DNA from: Myxococcales bacterium
Lineage (GTDB): Bacteria; Myxococcota; UBA727; GCA-2721815
Direction: 5' to 3'
Length of the DNA stretch: 64,000 bases
Assembly (NCBI GenBank): GCA_002721815.1
Contig: PBLQ01000045.1
Span: 170,896 to 234,895 of the forward strand
In this document: in pieces, positions 7,994 through 18,508 of the stretch
Layout: each line of letters begins with the position of its first letter
Numbering within the stretch: the stretch's first letter is position 1
Notes under the pieces: model-generated
What the model was told of the DNA's origin: nothing
Databases searched by the model: none
What the model saw: only the letters and a program-made list of their open reading frames with translations
Program-made: the position numbers and the translations under genes

Positions 7994-8097
7994 AGGGTGG
8001 TACTTAGGAGCCATAGGCCTCCATGTGCCTTCTAAAAGCACCACTGTGCGACATTGGCTCGCCAAGACCGCTCACGCCAACATCAAAAGGGGTTTAA

Positions 8098-9504
8098 ATG
8101 TCTAATAATACAGATCAAATGGAACTGCTCTACAAGATTGACGACCACCCTCCTTTGGCTGAAACCGCGGTCTTAGGCTTTCAGCACTACCTCACTATGT
8201 TTGGCTCCACCTTGGCGGTCCCATTGCTGCTGGCACCCGCATTGGGCATCGAAGACCCGGTAGAAAAAGGCTGGCTCATTGCCACCATGTTTTTCGTGAG
8301 CGGCATTGCCACCTTGCTGCAAACCACTTTCGGTAACCGGCTTCCCATCATCCAGGGCGGTACCTTTAGTTTCTTGGCCCCCACGTTTGCCATTTGTGGC
8401 ATGGCTGCCTTGAGCGAGGCGGGCTGGGAAGTTCGCATGCAACACGTTCAAGGGGCCATTATCGCAGGTGCTGCTGTTGAAATCATCGTGGGAGCCAGTG
8501 GTCTGGTGGGTAAAATGCTCCGCTTTGTGGGCCCCATCACCATCGCGCCCACCATCGCCCTCATTGGCTTATCTTTATTCAAATTTGGTGCTCCTGAGGC
8601 AGGCCGACATTGGCCCATCGGTGGCTTAACCATCGTTTTGATCATTCTCTTCAGCCAATACCTGAGGGGCAAAAATCGCGCCTTTGAGCTGTACCCAATT
8701 TTGATGGCCATTGTGGGGGCCTGGGTGGTGGCAGCCATTTGCACCATGACGGGTGTATTTCCAGAAGGTCACCCCTCACACACCAGTATGGCGAATCTAG
8801 AAGCAGCCCCTTGGTTTCGCGTTCCTTATCCGTTTCAGTGGGGCCTGCCTCAATTCGGTCTTGCAGCTTTTGTAGGCATGTTTGCGGGCTACCTCGCTTC
8901 TATGGTGGAAAGTATTGGCGACTATTACGCTTGCGCCAGACTTTCTGGTGCTCCCACACCCAATGAAAAAACCATTAACCGCGGGATTACCTTCGAAGGC
9001 ATTGGTTGCTTTATCGCGGGTCTTTTTGGCACCGGTAACGGCACCACGTCGTACTCCGAAAATATCGGCGCCATCGGCCTCACCCGCGTAGGGGCGCGCC
9101 GCGTGGTTCAAGCGGGTGCAGTCATCATGATTGTCCTGGGTACCGTCTCTAAATTCGGTGCGCTGTTCACCACCATCCCGCAACCCATCGTCGGTGGCAT
9201 GTACTGCGCCATGTTTGGCATGATCGCCAGTGTGGGGATGTCTAACTTACAGTTTGTGAATCTCAACAGCGCGAGAAACCTGTTTATTTTGGGCTTTGCC
9301 TTTTTCATGGGCTTGAGTATGCCCGAATACATCGGGGCCAATCCGGTCGATGTGGGGATAGAGTCGGTGTCGAACATCATCAACACCCTGGGCTCCACAG
9401 GGATGGCTGTGGGTGCTTTCATCGCACTGATTTTGGACAACACCATTCCCGGCACCCCTGAAGAACGGGGCTTGGTGGCTTGGCAATCTGAGGCGCATCA
9501 ATGA
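8098..9504 (+). CDS. NCS2-family nucleobase permease (uracil/xanthine type)
   Basis: A 468-residue polytopic protein of the nucleobase-cation symporter 2 family. Family landmarks: PPLAETAVLGFQHYLTMFG near the N terminus, TFGNRLPIIQGGTFSF, the conserved acidic helix MVESIGDYYACARL (about 263-276), GNGTTSYSENIGAIGLTRVGAR (split here by NIG), and IPQPIVGGMYCAMFG. About 14 membrane segments are visible. It is the first gene of the pyrimidine-degradation cluster, overlaps the next gene by the ATGA of stop and start, and AAAGGGG precedes its ATG. Context makes uracil or thymine the likely substrate, probably with H+ or Na+. The family call is secure; the substrate is inferred from the downstream enzymes. 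Confidence 0.9.
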   Translation: MSNNTDQMELLYKIDDHPPLAETAVLGFQHYLTMFGSTLAVPLLLAPALGIEDPVEKGWLIATMFFVSGIATLLQTTFGNRLPIIQGGTFSFLAPTFAICGMAALSEAGWEVRMQHVQGAIIAGAAVEIIVGASGLVGKMLRFVGPITIAPTIALIGLSLFKFGAPEAGRHWPIGGLTIVLIILFSQYLRGKNRAFELYPILMAIVGAWVVAAICTMTGVFPEGHPSHTSMANLEAAPWFRVPYPFQWGLPQFGLAAFVGMFAGYLASMVESIGDYYACARLSGAPTPNEKTINRGITFEGIGCFIAGLFGTGNGTTSYSENIGAIGLTRVGARRVVQAGAVIMIVLGTVSKFGALFTTIPQPIVGGMYCAMFGMIASVGMSNLQFVNLNSARNLFILGFAFFMGLSMPEYIGANPVDVGIESVSNIINTLGSTGMAVGAFIALILDNTIPGTPEERGLVAWQSEAHQ

Positions 9505-11021
9505 TCTTCAAAGTCGGTGGTGTCATTGTCTATCTGGGCATTTTGCTGTGGCTGGGGGTCCTCGCGTCTCGGCGCATGAAAGACATCAAAGACTATTTTG
9601 CGGCCGGTAAAAACTTAGGCTTTTTGGCCGTGGCTTTTTCTGCACGGGCCACGGGTGAATCTGCGTGGCTGCTGATCGGTCTCACCGGGATGGGCTGCGC
9701 CTTGGGTGTCAAAGCTTTTTGGGTGGTGGTTGGCGAAGTCATCGGCGTGGTGGGGGCTTGGCTTTTCATGTCCAAACGCTTCAAGCGTCTCACCGATCAG
9801 TACGACAGCATCACGGTGCCTGATTACCTGGAAAGTCGTTTCCAAGACAAAAGTCAGATCATTCGAATCGTCTCCGCATTCGCTTTAACCATCTTCGTCA
9901 CCATTTATGTGAGCGCTCAAATCGATGCCACCGGTAAAGCCTTTGAAGATTTCTTAGGCTGGAACTACTACGCGGGCATCGCCGTCGGGTTCGCGGTGGT
10001 GGCCACTTATATTACTTCCGGTGGCTTTTTAGCCGTCGCTTGGTCAGATATGTTCCAAGGCGCCTTGATGTTTTTGGGGCTCGTGATTTTGCCCATCGTT
10101 GCGATCGCCTCCATGGGTGGTGTGGCTGCCCTTACCGATGGCTTGAGTAAAATCGATGTTTCTTTGCTCTCCGTCACGGGTGGTACCGGTTGGACCCCCA
10201 TCGCCACTGCTGAAATATTAGGACTGGCGCTCATCGGACTTGGGTTTTTGGGCTCGCCGCAAATCTTTGTTCGGTTCATTGCCCTCAAAGATGAAAGTGA
10301 AATTCCCAAAGGCGCTTGGGTTGCGTTCATATGGACCTTACTTGCCGATGGTGGCGCGGTCCTCGTCGGTATGGCGGGCCGTGTGATGCTCACCGGTGAC
10401 AGCGGTGACATGAGTGTCTTTGGTGGCGCCGAAGCCGTTCTTCCCGCTTTGGTGGAGCACGTCTTCCCTGCCCTGATCGTTGGCATTTACATTGCCATCG
10501 TCCTATCGGCCATCATGTCCACGGTGGATTCGTTGTTGGTACTCGCCGGTTCAGCGGCAGTGCGGGATTGGTATCAAAAAGTAAAGAACCCCACCATCTC
10601 CGATGAAGACTTGGTCGGCCTTTCCCGTAAAGTGACTTTCGGTTTGGCCTTGGGCGGTTTGGCTGTGGCTTTGGCCGTCGCCATTTCCACCCCTGACAGA
10701 ACGGTTTTTTGGTTCGTCATTTTTGGCTGGTCAGGCATCAGTGCGACGTTTTGCCCGGTGATGATTCTCTCGTTGTTTTGGCCCGGCCTCACCGGACGTG
10801 GGGTGGTGGCTGGAATGGTCACCGGCTTTTTCGCGGTGCCCTTCTTTAAATTTGGCATTTCCAACCTGCCCGGCATTGGTGAATTCTTCTCCGCGCTCAG
10901 TGAACTACCGCCTTCATTCGCCATGGCCTTTCTCGCGGCCATCGTGGTGAGCCTGACCGACAAAAAAGGTCAAAGCATTGTGGCCCAAGCCGCGGAAGAC
11001 CTCAAATCTGCGAGTCGCTGA
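9501..11021 (+). CDS. Sodium:solute symporter (SSS family)
   Basis: A 506-residue membrane protein with about 13 hydrophobic segments and SSS-family hallmarks: DYFAAGKNLG, SARATGESAWLLIGLTGMG, DYLESRFQD, GYVSAQIDATGKAF-like helix 3, GGFLAVAWSDMFQG and the Na+-site stretch AIVLSAIMSTVDSLLVLAGS. It is related to proline and pantothenate symporters. It overlaps the NCS2 permease by four bases, so the two are translationally coupled. The cluster therefore has two importers. This one may take up a pathway intermediate such as dihydrouracil, N-carbamoyl-beta-alanine or beta-alanine, but the sequence does not decide that. Confidence 0.88.
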   Translation: MIFKVGGVIVYLGILLWLGVLASRRMKDIKDYFAAGKNLGFLAVAFSARATGESAWLLIGLTGMGCALGVKAFWVVVGEVIGVVGAWLFMSKRFKRLTDQYDSITVPDYLESRFQDKSQIIRIVSAFALTIFVTIYVSAQIDATGKAFEDFLGWNYYAGIAVGFAVVATYITSGGFLAVAWSDMFQGALMFLGLVILPIVAIASMGGVAALTDGLSKIDVSLLSVTGGTGWTPIATAEILGLALIGLGFLGSPQIFVRFIALKDESEIPKGAWVAFIWTLLADGGAVLVGMAGRVMLTGDSGDMSVFGGAEAVLPALVEHVFPALIVGIYIAIVLSAIMSTVDSLLVLAGSAAVRDWYQKVKNPTISDEDLVGLSRKVTFGLALGGLAVALAVAISTPDRTVFWFVIFGWSGISATFCPVMILSLFWPGLTGRGVVAGMVTGFFAVPFFKFGISNLPGIGEFFSALSELPPSFAMAFLAAIVVSLTDKKGQSIVAQAAEDLKSASR

Positions 11022-11164
11022 AAAAAAGCGGCTGAAGGTGCCCAAAACCCTCCCAAATCGCCAAAGATCGGGCTTTGCGGATAATTACTGCAGGAGCTTT
11101 GGTTTTCTCCCCCTATCAGAACCTGCATGGTGATTTAAACGTCTGTTTTAAAAGGTTTTTTATT

Positions 11165-11181
11165 GAACAGGGGTTTTGTTC
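11165..11181 (+). promoter_or_regulatory. Inverted repeat before the amidohydrolase gene
   Basis: GAACA-N7-TGTTC, centred about 114 bases before the ATG at 11287, within the 265-base gap that splits the two transporters from the five enzyme genes. It could be an operator for a second promoter. No convincing -35/-10 pair was found around it. Confidence 0.25.
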
Positions 11182-11286
11182 CGGATCCCGGTTCTGTGTT
11201 AGGAGAAAGCATCGAATTTTCGCGTGAGTGAGGTTTCACAGATCTTTGCTCACCCTTTAACTAACTTTGACCGTGGAGAGGTTCCC

Positions 11287-13646
<2,360 letters not shown>

Positions 13647-13662
13647 TTGTAAGGAGACAACT

Positions 13663-15150
13663 ATGGGAACCCCATTTCAAGCAAAATCATATGAGTTCAC
13701 CCAATACACATCTGCCCAAAACTGGATTGGCGGCAAATGGGTGGATGCACAAAACACAGAAAAACTCGAAGTTATCAACCCGCGCTTTGGCAAGTCCATG
13801 GCCCAGGTGTGCATGTCTGGTGCAGACGATGTGGCTAAAGCTGTTGCCGCAGCGAAAGAAGCCCTTCCCGCGTGGCAAGACATGCCCATCCGTGAACGCG
13901 GCGAAGTTTTCTACAACTTGCGTCAGTTGATGCACGACAATATCGAAGAGCTCACTTGGTTGGTGTCCCACGAAAACGGCAAGACCTACGATGAATCTAA
14001 AGCCGAAGTGCTTAAAGCCATCGAATGTGCCGAATACGGTTGTGCACTCCCCAACATCGCTGCTGCGCCCCAGCTTGAAGTGAGCCGTGGCGTGGAATGT
14101 CGTATCGTGTATGAACCCGTAGGCGTGGTGGCTGGCGTGACGCCATTTAACTTCCCCATCATGGTGCCTTTGTGGATGTTGCCCCAAGCATTGGTGGGCG
14201 GTAATGCATTCATTCTCAAACCCTCTGAGCAAGTGCCGTTGAGCTGTATTCGCTTGGCAGAAATGCTCCAAGAAGCTGGATTGCCCGATGGTATTTTTAA
14301 CATCGTGAATGGTGGCCAAGAAACAGTGGAAGCCTTATGTGATGATGAAGACATCGACGCGCTGGCTTTCGTGGGCTCCACCCGCGTTGCAAAAATCGTT
14401 TATGGTCGTGCCGCTCAAACCGGTAAGCGTGTGCTTTGCTTAGGTGGCGCTAAGAACCATTTGCTGGTGGTGCCTGATGCCGACCTCGAATTGACTGCCG
14501 CCAATGTGATGGCGTCTTTCACTGGTTGTGCGGGTCAGCGTTGCATGGCCGCTTCGGTCATGGTGGCTGTGGGCGAAGTGGACCACATCATCGATGAAAT
14601 TAAGAATCACGCCCAGCGCGTTGAAACTGGTAAGGACATGGGCGCCATTGTCAATGAAGCCTCGGTGGAGCGCATCACTGGCTATATCGATGCGGCAGAA
14701 GCCCAAGGCGCCAAAGTGTTGGTGGATGGCCGCAATGCCAAAGGCGGTCCTGAAGGCTACTGGGTTGGGCCGACCCTGTTGGACAATGTGAGCCCCGATA
14801 TGCCTGCAGCCAAGGAAGAAATCTTTGGACCAGTTCTGTCCATCGTTCGGGTGAAAAACCTGGATGAAGCCATTGAGCTGGAAAACAGCAGTAATTACGG
14901 CAATGCCAGCGCGGTCTACACCACCAGCGGTGATGTGGCCAAAGAAGTGATGAATCGCGTCTCTGCGGGCATGTGCGGCGTAAATATTGGGGTTCCCGTC
15001 CCCCGCGAGCCCTTTGGCTTCGGTGGCTGGAACGACTCCAAATTCGGGCACGGAAATATTACGGGCTGGGATGGCTATCGGTTCTGGACCCGACCCCGAA
15101 AAATCAGTAGTAAATGGGCGCTACAAAAAGACACCACCTGGATGTCCTAA
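13663..15150 (+). CDS. mmsA: CoA-acylating (methyl)malonate-semialdehyde dehydrogenase
   Basis: Aldehyde dehydrogenase of the ALDH6/MmsA type, 495 residues from the ATG at 13663 (AAGGAG upstream; an earlier in-frame ATG lies inside the previous gene). The catalytic Cys294 is in CAGQRCMA. Asn163 is in TPFNFP, and KPSEQVPL binds the cofactor. The usual glutamate general base is replaced by Gly in LGGAKNHL, the diagnostic mark of this CoA-dependent subfamily. The expected reaction here is malonate semialdehyde plus CoA and NAD+ to acetyl-CoA and CO2, finishing beta-alanine breakdown; methylmalonate semialdehyde from thymine would give propionyl-CoA. Context favours this over a valine or inositol role. 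Confidence 0.93.
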   Translation: MGTPFQAKSYEFTQYTSAQNWIGGKWVDAQNTEKLEVINPRFGKSMAQVCMSGADDVAKAVAAAKEALPAWQDMPIRERGEVFYNLRQLMHDNIEELTWLVSHENGKTYDESKAEVLKAIECAEYGCALPNIAAAPQLEVSRGVECRIVYEPVGVVAGVTPFNFPIMVPLWMLPQALVGGNAFILKPSEQVPLSCIRLAEMLQEAGLPDGIFNIVNGGQETVEALCDDEDIDALAFVGSTRVAKIVYGRAAQTGKRVLCLGGAKNHLLVVPDADLELTAANVMASFTGCAGQRCMAASVMVAVGEVDHIIDEIKNHAQRVETGKDMGAIVNEASVERITGYIDAAEAQGAKVLVDGRNAKGGPEGYWVGPTLLDNVSPDMPAAKEEIFGPVLSIVRVKNLDEAIELENSSNYGNASAVYTTSGDVAKEVMNRVSAGMCGVNIGVPVPREPFGFGGWNDSKFGHGNITGWDGYRFWTRPRKISSKWALQKDTTWMS

Positions 15151-15171
15151 AGGGCATCCTAAGGAGAGAAA

Positions 15172-16491
15172 ATGAACGCCGATGAAATGATTGAGTTGTG
15201 CAAAAAGCACTCCATGTACACCTGGTCTGCCGGAAATGCGGTGTCCCCCATTCCCGTTGAGCGCGCCGAAGGCGTGTTCATGTACGAACCCAGTGGGAAA
15301 CGTCATTACGATTTCAACTCCCAGCTCATGAGTGTGAACATTGGCCACCACCACCCCAAAGTGCGGGAGGCCATGAAAGACCAAGTGGACAAACTTCTCT
15401 ATGTCTTTCCGGGTACCGCCACCGAAGTACGGGCGCGGCTTTCCAAAAAGCTGGCGGGCTTGGTTCCTGGCAACATCAATACTTTCTTTTATACGCTCGG
15501 CGGTGCCGAAGCCAATGAGAACGCTCTGAAAGCTGCGCGTTATTATACGGGCAGGCACAAGATTCTCAGTCGTTACCGCTCATACCACGGCGCCACGAAC
15601 GCTTGTATGCAGCTCACCGGCGATCCACGACGAATTCCTAACGAGCCCGGCGGCGCAGGTTTTGTCAAAGTCATGGATCCATGGCCTTATAATTATAAGT
15701 TTGGTGATGACGAAGAAGAGATCACCAGAAACAATCTTGAGTATCTTGAAGAAGTGATCATGTACGAAGGTCACGATCAAATCGCGGCCATGTTCGTTGA
15801 GACCATTACTGGAACCAACGGCGTCTTGGCGCCACCCAAGGGTTACTTGAAGGGCTTAAAAGAGTTGCTGTCTAAATATGGCATTCTCATGATCTGTGAT
15901 GAAGTGATGGCCGGCTGGGGGCGTTCAGGCAAACTCTTTGCTTTTGAGCATTATGATTTCGTCCCTGACATTGTGACGTTCGCCAAAGGCCTGACCAGTT
16001 CTTATATGCCACTGGGCGCCATGGGGGTCAGCGACCCCATTGCCGAACACTTCAAAACCAATGTTTTTTGGGGTGGCCTCACCTACAACTCTCATCCACT
16101 CGCATTGCGTACCGCCGAAGCGGCCATTGATGTCATGCTGGAAGAGAACATGCTCGAAAATGCCACCCAACTGGGTAAGGTCATGCGCTCAGAAATGGAC
16201 CGCCTGACCGAAAAACATCCATCGGTCAAAGAAGGGCGCTGCATTGGGCTGTTTGGTATGATGGACCTTCAGAAAAACAGCCAAGGTGAGCGCATGGCCC
16301 CTTACAATGGCACCAGTGAAGCCATGGGCAAATTGGGCGCTTTCTTCCGCGAAAACGGTTTATTTACCTTTGTTAGGTGGGGAAGCTTCATGTGCAACCC
16401 ACCTTTGTGTATAACGGAGGAGCAGTTGCTCGAATGCTTCGAAATCATTGATCGTGGCCTGGATGTCACAGACCAATATTTTGAAGGCTAA
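15172..16491 (+). CDS. Class III omega-aminotransferase, probably beta-alanine transaminase
   Basis: PLP-dependent class III aminotransferase, 439 residues. Landmarks: substrate and PLP loops YTLGGAEANENALKAAR (104-123 region) and YRSYHGAT, Asp243 for the pyridine nitrogen (ILMICDEVMAGWGRSG), and the Schiff-base Lys272 in TFAKGLTSSYMPLGA. The sequence resembles the taurine/beta-alanine:pyruvate aminotransferase group. It starts 21 bases after the mmsA stop with AAGGAGAG before the ATG. In the cluster it would convert beta-alanine to malonate semialdehyde, the substrate of the preceding gene's product. The amino acceptor (pyruvate or 2-oxoglutarate) cannot be read from sequence. Confidence 0.9.
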   Translation: MNADEMIELCKKHSMYTWSAGNAVSPIPVERAEGVFMYEPSGKRHYDFNSQLMSVNIGHHHPKVREAMKDQVDKLLYVFPGTATEVRARLSKKLAGLVPGNINTFFYTLGGAEANENALKAARYYTGRHKILSRYRSYHGATNACMQLTGDPRRIPNEPGGAGFVKVMDPWPYNYKFGDDEEEITRNNLEYLEEVIMYEGHDQIAAMFVETITGTNGVLAPPKGYLKGLKELLSKYGILMICDEVMAGWGRSGKLFAFEHYDFVPDIVTFAKGLTSSYMPLGAMGVSDPIAEHFKTNVFWGGLTYNSHPLALRTAEAAIDVMLEENMLENATQLGKVMRSEMDRLTEKHPSVKEGRCIGLFGMMDLQKNSQGERMAPYNGTSEAMGKLGAFFRENGLFTFVRWGSFMCNPPLCITEEQLLECFEIIDRGLDVTDQYFEG

Positions 16492-16525
16492 AAGCCGACT
16501 TTAAAATTCTAAAAGGAGAGTAAAT

Positions 16526-17638
16526 ATGGCCGACCTTAGCGTAACCGTGAACGGAATGAAGTTTAAAAACCCATTTGTCATCGGTTCAGGACCTCCAGGT
16601 ACCAACTATAAGACTATCGCTAAGAGTTTCGATTGTGGTTGGGGCGGCGTGATTGCTAAGACGGTCAGTCTCGACTCCACAGAAGTCATCAATGTTGCGC
16701 CTCGATACGGCAAACTTCGTCTCAACGAATATGAGGCCAAGGGCAACAAAAACGTTATCGGCTTTCAAAATATCGAATTGATTTCGGACTTGAGCTTACA
16801 AGAATGGCTCGACGATTTTAAGCGAGTCAAAGATGACTACCCAGAGGGCATACTCATCGCCTCCATTATGGAGCAGCACGAAAAAGATCGTTGGCAAGAA
16901 CTCACCGGGCTCATCATGGAAACCGGCGTCGATGGCTTCGAACTCAATTTCTCATGTCCCCATGGACATCCAGAACGACAAATGGGAGCGGCCATGGGCC
17001 AAAACCCAGATATCGTTGAAGAAGTCACCCGGTGGGTCGCAGACACCACCGATCTTCCTATTTGGGCAAAAATGACGCCCAACATCGGGAACATCAGATT
17101 ACCGGCTCGTGCCGCCATGGCGGGTGGGGCATCAGGTGTAGCGGCGATCAATACCATTCTTTCAGTGGTGGGCGTTGATCTCGATTCACTCAAGCCACAA
17201 CCCACGGTGCAGGGCGGCTCCACCCCTGGTGGCTATAGCTATCGCGCTGTGAAGCCCATCGCTCTCCGAATGGTTTCTGAGCTATGTCTCGACCAACCTG
17301 ACATGCCTGTTTCGGGTATTGGTGGCGTTGCGGAAGCTCGTGACGCTATTGAGTTTTTGCTCATGGGCGCATCCACTGTGCAAGTTTGTACCGGTGCCAT
17401 GCTTCAGGGGCATAAAATGGTCCAAAACCTTATCGAGGGCTTGGATAAATTCCTCGACGAAAAAGGTTTTGCGAGCGTCAATGACATCATCGGAAAGTCC
17501 CTGCCTTATTTCACCACACACCACGAACTGGTGGAACGTCAAGTCGCGGCCAAACTCGCTAAGGCGGGCCAAAAGAACCGTGACAAAGAGTGGGGCGAAA
17601 ACATGGCTGAAGTGACAGATAAGCTCACAACAAACTAG
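16526..17638 (+). CDS. preA: PreA-like dihydropyrimidine dehydrogenase catalytic subunit, lacking ferredoxin domain
   Basis: FMN-dependent TIM-barrel protein of the dihydroorotate/dihydropyrimidine dehydrogenase family, 370 residues. Landmarks: NPFVIGSGPPGTNY, GWGGVIAKTVSLD, IASIMEQHEKDRW, FELNFSCPHGHPERQMG (139-154), AKMTPNIGNI, GVAAINTI, SRAVKPIAL-type segment and VSGIGGVAEARDAIEFLLMGASTVQV. These match the catalytic part of bacterial PreA. Bacterial PreA of about 410 residues ends in two 4Fe-4S motifs that pass electrons from PreT. Here the C terminus is helical and has no cysteine clusters. Met157 sits where mammalian DPD has its active-site Cys. No PreT gene is in the window. It likely reduces uracil or thymine, but with a different electron supply. 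Confidence 0.85.
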   Translation: MADLSVTVNGMKFKNPFVIGSGPPGTNYKTIAKSFDCGWGGVIAKTVSLDSTEVINVAPRYGKLRLNEYEAKGNKNVIGFQNIELISDLSLQEWLDDFKRVKDDYPEGILIASIMEQHEKDRWQELTGLIMETGVDGFELNFSCPHGHPERQMGAAMGQNPDIVEEVTRWVADTTDLPIWAKMTPNIGNIRLPARAAMAGGASGVAAINTILSVVGVDLDSLKPQPTVQGGSTPGGYSYRAVKPIALRMVSELCLDQPDMPVSGIGGVAEARDAIEFLLMGASTVQVCTGAMLQGHKMVQNLIEGLDKFLDEKGFASVNDIIGKSLPYFTTHHELVERQVAAKLAKAGQKNRDKEWGENMAEVTDKLTTN

Positions 17639-17665
17639 CCTAATCCCGTGCGATTGTTATAACAG

Positions 17666-17693
17666 TACCCCCATCTATATGGGGGTATTTTTT
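17666..17693 (+). terminator. Rho-independent terminator closing the pyrimidine cluster
   Basis: Perfect 9-base stem TACCCCCAT / ATGGGGGTA with a CTAT loop, followed by TTTTTTT. It lies 27 bases past the preA stop and just before the redoxin gene, so it marks the end of the cluster. Confidence 0.9.
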
Positions 17694-17714
17694 TGCGCTT
17701 TATAGGAGCCCGAT

Positions 17715-18377
17715 ATGTTCATATCCCGATTTTGCTTACTGCTTTTGAGTGTTTGTACGCTCGCCTGCACAAAGACATCCACACTCGCGAATGAGGCGAA
17801 CGCCGCCCCGCTCCCCAAAAAAGAAAAGTCCGAATTTGCACGGGTCAAAATTGGAGATGTGGTCCCCAACTTCACCCTGCCCGGTCTCGATGGTAAAAAA
17901 ATCTCGCTCTCAGACTACAAAGGCAAGCTGGTCGTTTTAGAATGGTTCAACCCCGGATGTCCCTTTGTGAAGAAAGTCCATCAACCCGGCGGTGTTTTCG
18001 AAACGCGCGCCGCCCAAGAAGCCAAAGAGGGCACCGTGTGGTTGGCCATCAACTCAGGCGCACCGGGCAATCAGGGCACGGGCGTTGAAACCAACAAAGC
18101 CGCGGCCACCAAATGGAATATGCAGCACCCCATCTTGCTGGATGAAAGCGGCGAAGTGGGCCGCATGTTCGGCGCCAAAACCACGCCACACATGTTCGTC
18201 ATCTCGAAAGAGGGCAAGCTCATCTATCGGGGTGGTCCTAACAACGCTGCTTACGGTCGCGTCCCCGCTGATGGCCCGAAAGCCTATTTAGATAATGCAC
18301 TCAAAGCCGCGAAAGCAGGTCAACCCGTGGTCGATGCCGACACCAAACCTTGGGGATGCTCCGTAAAGTACAAATAG
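17715..18377 (+). CDS. Thioredoxin-fold lipoprotein (AhpC/TSA redoxin family)
   Basis: A 220-residue lipoprotein with signal and lipobox CTLAC (Cys18), followed by an AhpC/TSA-type redoxin domain (about 44-195): IGDVVPNFTLPGLDGKKISL, WFNPGCPFVKKVH with Cys82 as the only active-site cysteine, ILLDESGEVGRMFGA, and the cis-Pro loop TTPHMFVISKEG. The C terminus ends PWGCSVKYK with Cys215, a feature of this redoxin subfamily that may act as resolving cysteine. It is periplasmic or membrane-attached, probably a peroxidase or thiol reductase. It follows the cluster terminator, so it is probably transcribed separately. Confidence 0.85.
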   Translation: MFISRFCLLLLSVCTLACTKTSTLANEANAAPLPKKEKSEFARVKIGDVVPNFTLPGLDGKKISLSDYKGKLVVLEWFNPGCPFVKKVHQPGGVFETRAAQEAKEGTVWLAINSGAPGNQGTGVETNKAAATKWNMQHPILLDESGEVGRMFGAKTTPHMFVISKEGKLIYRGGPNNAAYGRVPADGPKAYLDNALKAAKAGQPVVDADTKPWGCSVKYK

Positions 18378-18508
18378 CTGAACTCACTCTTCTTTTTTTG
18401 GGTTTAAATACATTCCTAGGACACTCGATACGCCTTTTTTGAAGGCGTGCATACCTTGTTGACTCGCAACCCTTCCGGTAAACTTCAATGACATCGGGAG
18501 TGGGATAA

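Noticed and set aside
11057..11080. Possible terminator after the sodium:solute symporter
   Set aside because: The CGC-AAAG / CTTT-GCG pairing is interrupted and no T run follows on either strand.
11224..11286. Upstream GTG start for the amidohydrolase
   Set aside because: The 21 extra residues do not match the family and the ATG at 11287 has a good ribosome site directly before it.
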